From NCBI RefSeq assembly GCF_021183825.1, contig NZ_CP089211.1, positions 992,001 to 1,056,000 on the forward strand: a stretch of 64,000 nucleotides of DNA. The letters are read 5' to 3'. This document shows positions 1-8,327 of this stretch, in pieces (position 1 is the first letter of the stretch; each line of letters begins with the position of its first letter). Under the pieces are notes generated by a model. The model saw only the letters and a list, made by a program, of their open reading frames with translations. It was not told the DNA's origin and did not search any database. Made by a program: the position numbers and the translations under genes. Source of the DNA: Sinomicrobium kalidii. Lineage in GTDB: Bacteria; Bacteroidota; Bacteroidia; Flavobacteriales; Flavobacteriaceae.

Positions 1-569
1 ATGCTGAGTTTACACAGCGGTACACAGTTTACGGAGACGGCAGGATACACGTAGCTAACAGTTTTAAGGCCGGAAAAGGCGAACACACCCCCATGTTCAA
101 GTTCGGGAATACCATGGTGCTCCCCGAAGGCTTTGAAAACGTGGAGTGGTACGGCCGCGGACCTTTCGAGTCTTATACCGACCGCAAGACCGCTGCGCTT
201 ATCGGCCTGTACAAAGGGACCGTTTCGGGGCAGTACCACCCTTATATCCGTCCGCAGGACAGCGGGAACAAGACGGATGTCCGTCATGCCACCCTGAGTA
301 ACGGCAAAGGCGCTGTTCTACAGATCATAGGTGATGCTCCCGTACATTTTTCGGCATTGCACTACAATACCGATGACCTGGACGGGGGAATGGAAAAAGC
401 GCAAACGCACTCCGGAGAACTCGTTCCGCGGAAAAAGACTTTTGTCAATGTGGATGGCATGCAGTCCGGCGTAGCGGGTATTGACAGCTGGTACAGCCTT
501 CCCCTGGAAAAATACCGGTTGCCTTATGCTTCGTATGCTTACGGGTATTGGATCGTTCCTTCGAGGTAG
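1..569 (+). CDS. Beta-galactosidase (GH2), C-terminal fragment
   Basis: This is the 3' part of a glycoside hydrolase family 2 beta-galactosidase that starts before the window; the frame is open from base 3. The visible ~188 residues correspond to the C-terminal LacZ 'small chain' beta-sandwich. The family signature VEWYGRGPFESYTDRK is clear, followed by HPYIRPQDSGNKTDVR, which is the equivalent of the 'PQENGNR' motif in LacZ. The catalytic TIM barrel lies outside the window, so substrate specificity cannot be judged. No start codon is assigned, because the ATG at 93 is internal to the domain. The gene ends in TAG at 567-569. Confidence 0.9.
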   Translation, partial: AEFTQRYTVYGDGRIHVANSFKAGKGEHTPMFKFGNTMVLPEGFENVEWYGRGPFESYTDRKTAALIGLYKGTVSGQYHPYIRPQDSGNKTDVRHATLSNGKGAVLQIIGDAPVHFSALHYNTDDLDGGMEKAQTHSGELVPRKKTFVNVDGMQSGVAGIDSWYSLPLEKYRLPYASYAYGYWIVPSR

Positions 570-718
570 AATTTTAGCTTTACAGGGCTTCCCGCTTTTC
601 TGGGCGGGGAGTTTGCCCGGCAGGTCCCGGGACTTCCCTACAGATCCGTACTATTCCGTGACATGGGCTTTCTAATCCTCCGGTCCCGATCAAAGAGAGG
701 GACTATCAGGCAGTTCCT

Positions 719-1135
719 TTATTTTATAAAACTCTGAATGGCCAGCACATAGCTTTGAAGCCCGAAGCCCAGTATAACACCTTTTGCATTGGGCGATATA
801 TAGGATTGATGACGAAATGATTCCCGCCCGAAGGTATTGGAAATATGTATCTCCACTACGGGGGTGGTTATACCCTTTATAGCGTCTCCTATACCTACGG
901 AAGTATGTGTATAAGCCCCGGCATTGAGGATGATACCATCATAGCTGAACCCCGTTTCGTGCAGCTTGTCTATGATCTCGCCTTCTATATTAGACTGGTA
1001 GTACTCCAGGTCTACACCCGGAAAATCCGACCGTAGTTTAAACAGGTAGTCTTCGAAGGTTTCGGAACCGTATATTTCGGGCTCACGCTTACCGAGCAGG
1101 TTCAGGTTGGGACCGTTGATGATGATCAATTTCAT
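719..1135 (-). CDS. aroQ: 3-dehydroquinate dehydratase, type II
   Basis: This cytoplasmic shikimate-pathway enzyme converts 3-dehydroquinate to 3-dehydroshikimate. At 138 residues it is close to the usual ~145 for the type II (dodecameric) class. The N-terminal GPNLNLLG motif (8-15), the active-site Tyr22, the NAGAYTHTS motif (71-79) and the catalytic His97 in VEIHISN are all visible, as is the ESFRHQSYIS segment near 105-114. It stands alone, downstream of and convergent with the beta-galactosidase, and is separated from the proline operon by a terminator. The other aro genes of the window are 10-20 kb away. Confidence 0.97.
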   Translation of the reverse strand: MKLIIINGPNLNLLGKREPEIYGSETFEDYLFKLRSDFPGVDLEYYQSNIEGEIIDKLHETGFSYDGIILNAGAYTHTSVGIGDAIKGITTPVVEIHISNTFGRESFRHQSYISPNAKGVILGFGLQSYVLAIQSFIK

Positions 1136-1226
1136 TTTTCTGTATCTTTTGACCGGAAATCAATCCGAAAAAATTTTCATTGTAAAAATATTCATAATAT
1201 TATGGATAAAAATGGAAAAAGCCGAT

Positions 1227-1265
1227 AAAAAAAGTCCCGGATGATCTGGTGACCTTCCGGGACTT
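1227..1265 (-). terminator. Intrinsic terminator of proCBA operon
   Basis: A 9-bp stem (AAGTCCCGG at 1232-1240 pairing with 1257-1265) is followed on the minus strand by a run of T. It lies 70 bases past the proA stop and upstream of aroQ. Confidence 0.85.
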
Positions 1266-1336
1266 GTGTATTTATTCAAAAAGGGTTCTGTTTCAGCCTC
1301 TGTGTAAAACAGATAACAGTGAATGTCTAAAAGCCT

Positions 1337-2539
1337 TTATACACGCACCTGACCGTTACCATACACATAGTACTTATTGGTGACCAGTTGTTCCAGTCCC
1401 AGCGGGCCCCTGTGGTGCAGCTTGTCGGTACTGATGGCCAGTTCGGCACCTACGCCCATTTGTCCGCCATCGGTAAAACGGGTGGAGGCATTCTGGTATA
1501 CCGCAGCACTGTCTATCTGTTCCATAAAGGCCTGTGCCGTAGTATCATCTTCCGTAAGTATACAGGCGGAATGCCCACCGGAATACTTGTTGATCCGGTC
1601 TATGGCTTCATCTACATTATCCACGGCACCGATCACTGCCTTGAGCGCCAGGAATTCTTCATACCAAACCGACTCTTCTTCCACCAGGGAAGCATCCGGG
1701 AGAACCTTCTTGATGTTCTCATCAACCAGGAGTTCTACGGAATTTTGCCGCAATTCCTTTTCCAGCTCTTTTACTTTGGTCTCATAGCCGGAGATATTCT
1801 TATCGATCAAAATTTTGTCCAGAGCATTGCACCCGGAGATCTTGTCGGTCTTGGCATTGATAATGACCTTGAGGGCCTTGTTCCAGTCGGCATCCTTATT
1901 CACATAAAGGAAATTATTCCCTCTTCCACTCACCAATACGGCACAGCGGGCGTGGTCTTTTACAAACTGAATAAGCCTTTCCCCTCCTCGCGGTACGATA
2001 AGGTCCAGTTTTTCCGGCGGATTCTTCAAAAATTCCTGGGTTTCCTGTCGGTTCATGTTCAGTAATTGCACCCAGGCTTCCGGTTCCAGGCCGTTTTCTT
2101 TCAGGGCCCTGTGCCAGCATTCCTCGAGTTTTTTATTGCTGTTCCAGGCTTCTTTCCCGCCTTTGAGCAATATCTTATTATTGGCTTTAAAGGCCAGAAC
2201 GGATGCTTCTATGGTTACATCCGGCCGGGACTCATATATGATCATTATCGTACCGAACGGGGCGGTTTTATTCAGTATTTTCAGGCCGTTCTCCAGTTCA
2301 CGGGACGATTTTACCTTCCCGACAGGGTCGTCCTGCCCGCGGACTTCTTTCACCGCCTGGATCATACCGTCTACCTTGGCCTGGTTTACCACCAGCCTGT
2401 CATACATGGCACGGTCTGAACTGTCAAAGGCATCCAGATCCTTTTTATTGGCCGCAATTATGGCTTCGCGCTCTTCGTCCAGGATACGCTCCATGGATTC
2501 GAGCACCTTGTTTTTTATATCTTTTGCTAATAGTTTCAT
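1337..2539 (-). CDS. proA: Glutamate-5-semialdehyde dehydrogenase
   Basis: The enzyme reduces gamma-glutamyl phosphate with NADPH to glutamate-5-semialdehyde, the second step of proline synthesis. The protein has 400 residues and belongs to the aldehyde dehydrogenase superfamily. Visible motifs are IYESRPDVT (101-109), IVPRGG (181-186) and the catalytic Cys237 in ISGCNALDK. It is the last gene of a minus-strand operon in the order proC-proB-proA, so all three proline enzymes are together. The ATG at 2539 gives a natural N-terminus. The 108-base gap to proB contains an inverted heptamer repeat. Confidence 0.97.
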   Translation of the reverse strand: MKLLAKDIKNKVLESMERILDEEREAIIAANKKDLDAFDSSDRAMYDRLVVNQAKVDGMIQAVKEVRGQDDPVGKVKSSRELENGLKILNKTAPFGTIMIIYESRPDVTIEASVLAFKANNKILLKGGKEAWNSNKKLEECWHRALKENGLEPEAWVQLLNMNRQETQEFLKNPPEKLDLIVPRGGERLIQFVKDHARCAVLVSGRGNNFLYVNKDADWNKALKVIINAKTDKISGCNALDKILIDKNISGYETKVKELEKELRQNSVELLVDENIKKVLPDASLVEEESVWYEEFLALKAVIGAVDNVDEAIDRINKYSGGHSACILTEDDTTAQAFMEQIDSAAVYQNASTRFTDGGQMGVGAELAISTDKLHHRGPLGLEQLVTNKYYVYGNGQVRV

Positions 2540-2575
2540 TTTTTCTGATTTTTTGTGAATGAAGTTTTTTTGATG

Positions 2576-2641
2576 CCGAAAGTCGGGAGTCCGGAGTCGA
2601 AAGTGAAAAATACTTCGGACTCCGGACTTCTGACTTCGAAC
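2576..2641. repeat. Inverted heptamer array between proB and proA
   Basis: About four 7-base units of the form AGTCGGA/AGTCCGG run along the left arm. Units of the complementary form ACTTCGG/ACTCCGG follow on the right arm after an A-rich loop, so the block can fold into a long imperfect hairpin. It sits inside the proline operon. A related block is at 59226-59291. Confidence 0.7.
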
Positions 2642-2647
2642 CTTTTT

Positions 2648-3418
2648 CTATTCCACAATCCGTGTCCCCACGTCTTTTCCTGCCACGATATCAAGGATCA
2701 CACGGTCCTTCTTACCGTTGGCAATATAGGTAGGGATATTCTTGGCCGCCGTGTTCTTGGCGATCTTGAGCTTGGAGCCCATACCGCCACGGCCGGAGGT
2801 TTCCCCTTTGTCCGTTTCCTCGATGAACTGTTCCACTTTCTGGTTTACTCTTACCTCGGGAAGCAGCTCGGAATCGTCATTGTCCGGGTGTCCGGTGTAG
2901 AAACCGTCTATATCCGTAAGGATGATCAGCATATCGGCATGGATCAATTCAGCAATAAGGCTTGCCAGCTCGTCATTATCGGAAAACATGGAATGTGTTA
3001 CCGACACGGCGTCGTCCTCGTTGGCAATGGGGATAACTCCTTCAGACATCAACCCTTCATAACAGTTGATCATATTCTTGCGGTGCTCACCGGGATTAAA
3101 ATCCCTTTTGGTGGCCAGCACCTGTGCACAACGCATACCGTAATCGTGAAAAATGCTGTAATAATAACGCATCATCCTCGGTTGTCCTATGGCAGAATAG
3201 ACCTGCCTTCGTATGGACTTGTTCTCTATATCGCTCTCTCCCAGAATTTCCCGTCCTGCATTGGCCGAACCTGAAGAGACCAGTACGGTCATAATATTCT
3301 GTTCGTACAATTCGGCAACCTGGTCTACGAGTCTTTTTAAGATAGGCTGTACAATGCGGTTGTCTTTATTGATCATTACATTGGTACCTACCTTGACTAC
3401 TATTCTTTTATCGTACAT
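2648..3418 (-). CDS. proB: Glutamate 5-kinase, PUA-less
   Basis: The enzyme phosphorylates glutamate to gamma-glutamyl phosphate, the first and normally feedback-inhibited step of proline synthesis. From the chosen ATG the protein is 256 residues: only the amino-acid kinase domain (RIVVKVGTN near the N-terminus, SSGSANAG, GGMGSKLKIA). The C-terminal PUA domain of the E. coli enzyme is absent. Two in-frame ATGs further upstream (3436 and 3469) are possible. I prefer 3418 because KRIVVKVGTN then starts as in homologues. This start overlaps the proC end by 11 bases, suggesting translational coupling. Confidence 0.93.
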   Translation of the reverse strand: MYDKRIVVKVGTNVMINKDNRIVQPILKRLVDQVAELYEQNIMTVLVSSGSANAGREILGESDIENKSIRRQVYSAIGQPRMMRYYYSIFHDYGMRCAQVLATKRDFNPGEHRKNMINCYEGLMSEGVIPIANEDDAVSVTHSMFSDNDELASLIAELIHADMLIILTDIDGFYTGHPDNDDSELLPEVRVNQKVEQFIEETDKGETSGRGGMGSKLKIAKNTAAKNIPTYIANGKKDRVILDIVAGKDVGTRIVE

Positions 3419-4232
3419 ATTCCTTATTGTTTTCATTACCCAGCTGTACCGCTCTCTCAAAAGCAGCATGGGCTGCGTCCTTGATGAGTTCTTTTACGTT
3501 GTTCTCCTCCATGGAGTCCAGCGCGGCACGGGTAGTACCTCCTTTTGAAGCCACTCTGTCCATCCATGCATTGGGGTCGAGATCAGAACTGTTGAACAAT
3601 TCTACAGCCCCCTGGAACGTCTGGGCCACCATAAGGCGGGCGTCTTTCTGGGTAAATCCCATTTTCATTGCAGCTTCCATCATGGACTGCATAAAATAGA
3701 ATATGTAAGCGGGTCCGGAACCGGAGATCCCGGTAGATTTGTCTATTTCCATTTCGCTGGCAAGCTTAATAGACCTTCCGGTGGTATCTATCAGCTTTTC
3801 AACGGTAAGGAGCTCCAGTCTGGAAACGTCCTTGGAAGCGGTAAAGGAAGTAAATCCGTGACCTACCCTGGCCGCGAGGTTAGGCATGGCACGCACTACC
3901 TTTTTAATGTCCATGGCTTCCTGCATGGTTTTGATGGTGACACCGGCCATGATGGATATAAAAATCTGATCCGGCCGTTTGTGTTCCTTGATCGCCTGAA
4001 AGAGCTCATCGCTGTGGTAGGGCTTTACCGCGATGAACACGATATCTGCATTGGGTAAACAATCTTCAATTTTTTCGTAGACGTCGAATTCGTCGTTTTT
4101 TTTCAGTGCGTCGGTTCGCTCCCGGGCACTGTCTAGAATCATTAAATCTTTTTTCTTTAATAAGTCTGATTGGGCCATTCCCTGGGCATACGTTAGCCCC
4201 ATGTTTCCGGCGCCAATTACAAGAACTTTCAT
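3408..4232 (-). CDS. proC: Pyrroline-5-carboxylate reductase
   Basis: The enzyme reduces 1-pyrroline-5-carboxylate to proline with NAD(P)H. The 274-residue protein starts directly with the Rossmann motif MKVLVIGAGNMG. The C-terminal dimerisation domain carries the STGISGSGPAY motif and SKGGTTRAAL, both typical of ProC. It is the first gene of the proC-proB-proA operon, with ~430 bases of non-coding DNA upstream. I looked in that leader for a proline-rich attenuator peptide and found none. Confidence 0.97.
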   Translation of the reverse strand: MKVLVIGAGNMGLTYAQGMAQSDLLKKKDLMILDSARERTDALKKNDEFDVYEKIEDCLPNADIVFIAVKPYHSDELFQAIKEHKRPDQIFISIMAGVTIKTMQEAMDIKKVVRAMPNLAARVGHGFTSFTASKDVSRLELLTVEKLIDTTGRSIKLASEMEIDKSTGISGSGPAYIFYFMQSMMEAAMKMGFTQKDARLMVAQTFQGAVELFNSSDLDPNAWMDRVASKGGTTRAALDSMEENNVKELIKDAAHAAFERAVQLGNENNKEYVR

Positions 4233-4665
4233 TTGTTGAAGTTTTATAGTTATTATTAAATTCCGTCAGGTTACTGCAAGGAATGTGCTGAAAATTAGGA
4301 AAAACCTACAAACACGGATAAAACGCATCAATCCGGGACACACAATATGCTAAAAAACAGTAAGTTAATTGTGCCAGGTTAAGTTTTTAACAATTTTAAG
4401 GAAATTTCTGTCTCCCTACTGCCAGCCCAAAAAAGCCCGACATATGTGCATAAACCTGAAAAAAAGGCAGGTTTTGCTCTCTAAAATTAACACAACTTTA
4501 ACATATGAAAAAATGTCAGGGATGCTCAATACTCCTCTTCCCGTCACTAATTTACGAATATATTTTTATGTCGGCAGTTAAAACCTATTTATATACTTCT
4601 GCTTTAAACAAAAAAAGGGAGTCCGCAAAGACTCCCTTTTTTGTACCATTTAAAATGGTAAGTGT
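4233..4665. other. 433-base intergenic region upstream of proC
   Basis: This gap lies between the proC start and the end of the 191-aa barrel gene. It must hold the proC promoter, but I cannot pick a convincing TAnnTTTG box. It contains a strong bidirectional terminator at its left-gene side (4610-4642) and a weaker AACCTG/CAGGTT hairpin near 4455-4478. A 70-codon plus-strand frame here has no recognisable features. Confidence 0.5.
4610..4642. terminator. Bidirectional intrinsic terminator
   Basis: AAAAAAGGGAGTC (4611-4623) pairs with GACTCCCTTTTTT across a 6-base loop. The A and T tracts flank both sides. It lies 24 bases past the stop of the minus-strand barrel gene. Confidence 0.9.
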
Positions 4666-5241
4666 TTAAAATCTATACCCCACACCTACCTGGAAATTCC
4701 GTGTTTTCATTTCAAAGTCGGCAAACTCGGTACCATCTACATCCAGGATATCCGATACCCCCAGATTGTATCTGGCATCAAAAAAGAGACCGGTGGGCAG
4801 TTCATATCCCGCACCAAAACTAAGGCTGAAATTTGTAGATTTAAGGTCGTCTGTACCTCCATCAGCATCTACCACTATACCTAACTGCGGACCGGCATGG
4901 ATATTAAAACCTTCCACTACATAGAACTTGGCCAATATCGGAATATTAATAAATGAAATCTCGGCATCCACTTCTTCATTTGTAAAAACATCTTGTCCTT
5001 TAGCTCCTTCACTGGAATACAATACTTCGGGCTGAATGTGAAACTTTTCAGAAATTCCGAAATCTGCCAGACCACCTATATAAAATCCGGTTCGTCCATC
5101 ACTGGTTCCGCTTCCAAAGTCTGCTTCAACCTTTAGGTTAGAAAAATTCAACCCACCTTTCACCCCGAAGGTAACATCCTGTGCGGCGGCGTTAAACCCA
5201 AAACCGAGTGCCATTACGGCAATAAGTAATACTTTTTTCAT
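4666..5241 (-). CDS. Outer-membrane beta-barrel protein (porin family)
   Basis: This 191-residue protein has a clear signal peptide (MKKVLLIAVMALGFGFNAAAQ). The mature part begins VTFGVKGGLNFSNL, characteristic of the small PorT/OmpA-like eight-stranded barrels common in Bacteroidetes. Strands with alternating hydrophobics end in an aromatic residue (VGVGYRF), as expected for barrel assembly. It is clearly paralogous to the next upstream gene (same QPEVLYSSEGAK and LAKFYVVEGFNIHAGPQLGI blocks). The function is unknown beyond an outer-membrane location. Each of the two genes has its own terminator, so they are probably separate transcripts. Confidence 0.88.
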   Translation of the reverse strand: MKKVLLIAVMALGFGFNAAAQDVTFGVKGGLNFSNLKVEADFGSGTSDGRTGFYIGGLADFGISEKFHIQPEVLYSSEGAKGQDVFTNEEVDAEISFINIPILAKFYVVEGFNIHAGPQLGIVVDADGGTDDLKSTNFSLSFGAGYELPTGLFFDARYNLGVSDILDVDGTEFADFEMKTRNFQVGVGYRF

Positions 5242-5298
5242 ATTGCTATATTTTTAGATTAACGCGGCTAAGATAAATGATATTTTATTTGATATCAC

Positions 5299-5333
5299 AA
5301 AAAAAGCGAAAGTGTAAAAACAACTTTCGCTTT
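5299..5333 (-). terminator. Intrinsic terminator of second barrel gene
   Basis: AAAGCGAAAGT (5303-5313) pairs with ACTTTCGCTTT (5323-5333) and is followed on the minus strand by T7. It lies about 30 bases past the 5361 stop. Confidence 0.88.
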
Positions 5334-5360
5334 GAATATGCTTTTATTTGAAATATCCTC

Positions 5361-5897
5361 CTAAAAGAACAGGTAACCTACGGATAACTGGAATACGGAG
5401 TTTTTTATGTCTCCTTCGTCAGCCACGTCACTAAGCCCGAAGTTATACCTTCCCTGAGCAAAAAAGCTTCCTATTCTATATTCCACACCTACGGCCCCGG
5501 TCATATCAAGGCTCTTTACATCGGTATCAAAACCTTCCCAATCATCTTTTACGTTGATCCCGAACTGGGGCCCGGCCTGTATACTAAAGCCATCTGTAAG
5601 GTAGTACTTGGCCAATATCGGTACATTGACATAATCCAGATTAAGATCTGTATCCGATAATTTTGCACCCTGTGCAGAATAGAGCACTTCCGGCTGGATA
5701 GAGAACTTATCGGTTAGGCCCAACTCTGCCAATAAGCCGATATGGAAACCAGTACGTCCGTCAGTTCCGTCTGCATCATCTCCATTTAAACTGGCAAAGT
5801 TCACCCCGCCTTTGGCCCCGAAATGAATGGATTGGGCATTACCGTATAACGATACGCCTACGACTGCCATAATTACTAAAACAACTTTTTTCATCAC
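5361..5897 (-). CDS. Outer-membrane beta-barrel protein (porin family)
   Basis: This 178-residue paralogue of the neighbouring barrel protein has a signal peptide (MMKKVVLVIMAVVGVSLYGNAQ) and starts its mature part with IHFGAKGGVNFASL. Shared blocks are GFHIGLLAELGLTDKFSIQ, PEVLYSAQGAK and LAKYYLTDGFSIQAGPQFGI. The C-terminus ends in an aromatic residue (LSVGYLFF). The protein is acidic in the loop regions (NGDDADGTDG). It probably arose by tandem duplication. Nothing in the context assigns a substrate. The second of two adjacent Met codons is an equally possible start. Confidence 0.88.
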   Translation of the reverse strand: MMKKVVLVIMAVVGVSLYGNAQSIHFGAKGGVNFASLNGDDADGTDGRTGFHIGLLAELGLTDKFSIQPEVLYSAQGAKLSDTDLNLDYVNVPILAKYYLTDGFSIQAGPQFGINVKDDWEGFDTDVKSLDMTGAVGVEYRIGSFFAQGRYNFGLSDVADEGDIKNSVFQLSVGYLFF

Positions 5898-6148
5898 TAA
5901 TAGTTTTTGTGTTTTGTAAAGTAAATATACTCATATTTTGCTCCAAATGGTAAAAATTGTCTTATTTTTATTACATATAGCCTGTAAAAACCCTTTGAAA
6001 TCGGGCGAAATACTGATTTTCACTGTATAATATACCTCATATAAAAGCACTTTTTGACGTACAGTAAATTATCGCTTTGTTTTGCATTAGTTGCATTCCT
6101 GCTCCTATTTTGTATATTTATATGGCATACATCAATGAACATTTAAAC

Positions 6149-7051
6149 ATGAACAATCGTATCAATATTATAGAATTTCCGTCAAACCTCGGGCTTAAAG
6201 CACCTGAACCGGGTGTGGAACCCGGTGTAAAAAACCTGCCCGACTGGCTTCGTGGCAACGGTTTTTATCAACAGCTGAAACCCAAAAACATCTATACCTT
6301 AGCTCCGCCCTCATATAGCATGAACATGGATACAGAGGCCAGGGTGCGCAACAGCGATGCTATTATAGCCTACGCAAAACAGCAGGCGGAAATGCTGGAT
6401 AATGTACTGGACGAAGCGCCTTTTCCCATAATCATTGGCGGGGATTGCAGTATTCTTATAGGTAATGCCATAGCCCTCAAAAAAAGGGGGAACTACGGCC
6501 TGTTCTTCCTGGACGGCCATACGGATTTTATATTGCCGGAACTCTCGCAAACCGGGGGCGTGGCCGGAATGGACCTGGCCGTAGTCACAGGGCACGGCCA
6601 CCCGAAACTGACCGATATTGACGGACTAAAGCCCTATTTTAGGGAAGAACACGTATGGTGTGTGGGCAACCGGGAATACGATAAAGACTACGTGGCTCCG
6701 ATACTGGATTCGAACATACACTATTACGACCTGGAAAGACTACAGGAAAAGGGGACGGAACAATGCACGAATGATTTTCTTCAAATGGTCACCGACCAAA
6801 AACTGGACGGCTTTTTTATCCATCTCGATGTGGATGTGCTGGACGATGGCATAATGCCCGCGGTAGACAGCAGAACACACGACGGGCTTACCTATGCAGA
6901 GTTGAACCATATACTGGAAAAACTGTTGCCCCATAAAAAAGCCGTAGGTATGGAAATTACCATCCTCGATCCGGACCGTGACCCTTCGGCAGAATATACC
7001 AAAGAATTCATTGCCAACATGACAAAAAATATCCGGAACGCGCGGAGGTAG
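6149..7051 (+). CDS. Arginase/agmatinase-family protein
   Basis: This 300-residue ureohydrolase-fold protein begins MNNRINIIEFPSNLG from the ATG at 6149. The open frame extends to 6077, but the extra residues look like untranslated leader. Metal-site motifs are LDGHTDF (Asp122, His124, Asp126) and HLDVDVLDD (Asp227, Asp229), with MEITILDPDRD near the C-terminus. The first motif reads GGDCS (Cys100), where canonical arginases and agmatinases have GGDHS, so one metal-ligand His is replaced by Cys. The substrate is therefore uncertain: arginase, agmatinase, formimidoylglutamase or another guanidino hydrolase. It is transcribed alone, divergent from the barrel genes. Confidence 0.85.
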   Translation: MNNRINIIEFPSNLGLKAPEPGVEPGVKNLPDWLRGNGFYQQLKPKNIYTLAPPSYSMNMDTEARVRNSDAIIAYAKQQAEMLDNVLDEAPFPIIIGGDCSILIGNAIALKKRGNYGLFFLDGHTDFILPELSQTGGVAGMDLAVVTGHGHPKLTDIDGLKPYFREEHVWCVGNREYDKDYVAPILDSNIHYYDLERLQEKGTEQCTNDFLQMVTDQKLDGFFIHLDVDVLDDGIMPAVDSRTHDGLTYAELNHILEKLLPHKKAVGMEITILDPDRDPSAEYTKEFIANMTKNIRNARR

Positions 7052-7057
7052 GTGATG

Positions 7058-7132
7058 TGTTATTGAATTACCGGGGTACCGAGTTATTGCGTTGGATTGC
7101 TTTTACCTAATAAAGTTATCAGTTATCGGGTT
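7058..7132. repeat. Degenerate GTTATTGA-type repeats
   Basis: Loose 8-9 base units of the form GTTAT(T/C)G(A/G) occur between the arginase-family gene and rlmN. A cleaner array of the same motif is at 44032-44071. Confidence 0.35.
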
Positions 7133-7178
7133 ATATCCCCAATTGATCTTATAGCCTATAAGGCTGATAAACATCCCT

Positions 7179-8219
7179 CTACGATTTATTCGCTAATTGT
7201 CCGCAGGCAGCGTCAATGTCTTTTCCGCGTGACCGGCGAACAGTTACCGTAATGCCGTTCTTTTCCAGTATGTCGCGGTAAAGTTCCAGCGCTTCGGGAT
7301 CGGCCTGGGCAAAGTGCTCGTCCCCTATGGGGTTGTATTCTATAATATTGACCTTGGAGGGTGCAAACCTGCAAAAACGAACCAGTGCCTCGGCATCTTT
7401 CCTCTGGTCATTGATCCCCCGCCACACTACATATTCATAGGTGATCCGGCTTTTGGTCTTTTGGTACCAGTATTCCAGTGCTTCCCTTAAATCTTTCAGC
7501 GGAAAGTGTTCGTTAAACGGCATGATGGAGGTCCTTACCTCATCAATAGCGGCATGCAGGGAAACGGCAAGTTTGAACTTTACTTCGTCATCGGCCAGTT
7601 TTTTTATCATTTTGGGCACGCCGGAAGTGGATACCGTGATCCTCCGGGGCGACATACCGAGGCCTTCGGGATCGGTAATCTTGTCAATGGCCTTTATAAC
7701 GTTATTGTAGTTCATCAGGGGTTCGCCCATTCCCATAAAAACGATATTGCTCAGCGGCCTGCCGTGGTAAAGGCGGCTCTCGTTGTCTATGGCCACCACC
7801 TGGTCATAAATTTCATCGGGGTTCAGGTTCCGCATCCGTTTCAGGCGTGCGGTGGCACAGAATTTACAGTCCAGACTGCACCCCACCTGGCTGGACACAC
7901 AGGCAGTAGTACGGGTATCCGTAGGTATCAATACCGATTCTACAATAAGTCCGTCGTGCAGGCGTACGGCATTTTTTATGGTGCCGTCGTTACTGCGCTG
8001 CATACGATCTACCCGAATATGATTAATGACAAAATGGTTTTCGAGCATTTGCCGGGTTTCCTTAGAGAGGTTGGTCATACCTTCAAAAGAATGTACGCCT
8101 TTACCCCAAAGCCATTCATAGACCTGGTTGCCACGAAAGGCTTTATCGCCCCGGTCAACAAAAAAATCGCGGAGTTGTTCCCTGCTCAGTGCCCGTATGT
8201 CTTTTTTAACTGTCTGCAT
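7179..8219 (-). CDS. rlmN: 23S rRNA (adenine2503-C2)-methyltransferase
   Basis: This radical-SAM enzyme methylates C2 of A2503 in 23S rRNA and A37 of some tRNAs. From the ATG at 8219 the protein has 346 residues; the extra 10 codons upstream do not resemble the family. The cluster motif CX3CX2C is C114-SLD-C118-KF-C121. The two additional catalytic cysteines typical of RlmN are Cys107 and Cys339 (in AACGQL), so the full mechanism is supported. FMGMGEPL and the SVSLHA-like segment (KLAVSLHA) are also present. It is the last gene of a long minus-strand run, after queA. Confidence 0.96.
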   Translation of the reverse strand: MQTVKKDIRALSREQLRDFFVDRGDKAFRGNQVYEWLWGKGVHSFEGMTNLSKETRQMLENHFVINHIRVDRMQRSNDGTIKNAVRLHDGLIVESVLIPTDTRTTACVSSQVGCSLDCKFCATARLKRMRNLNPDEIYDQVVAIDNESRLYHGRPLSNIVFMGMGEPLMNYNNVIKAIDKITDPEGLGMSPRRITVSTSGVPKMIKKLADDEVKFKLAVSLHAAIDEVRTSIMPFNEHFPLKDLREALEYWYQKTKSRITYEYVVWRGINDQRKDAEALVRFCRFAPSKVNIIEYNPIGDEHFAQADPEALELYRDILEKNGITVTVRRSRGKDIDAACGQLANKS

Positions 8220-8259
8220 GTGGTACAAAGGTAATGAACTATACAACATTAAAATGCAA

Positions 8260-8303
8260 ATCCCAAACCCGGACTATTTTAAAACATTCCGGATTCGGGA
8301 TCT
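8260..8303. other. Hairpin between queA and rlmN
   Basis: An imperfect inverted repeat (ATCCC...CCCGGA with TCCGG...CGGGAT) has no flanking T-run, so it is not an intrinsic terminator. It may be an intra-operonic stem-loop. Confidence 0.4.
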
Positions 8304-8327
8304 GCAATTTCTTAGTACGGGAAACAC

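Noticed and set aside
4233..4500. Possible proline-rich attenuator before proC
   Set aside because: No short frame with Pro codons and no terminator between a promoter and proC on the minus strand.
4369..4581. 70-codon plus-strand frame in the proC leader
   Set aside because: No signal, domain or coding character; it runs into the terminator region.
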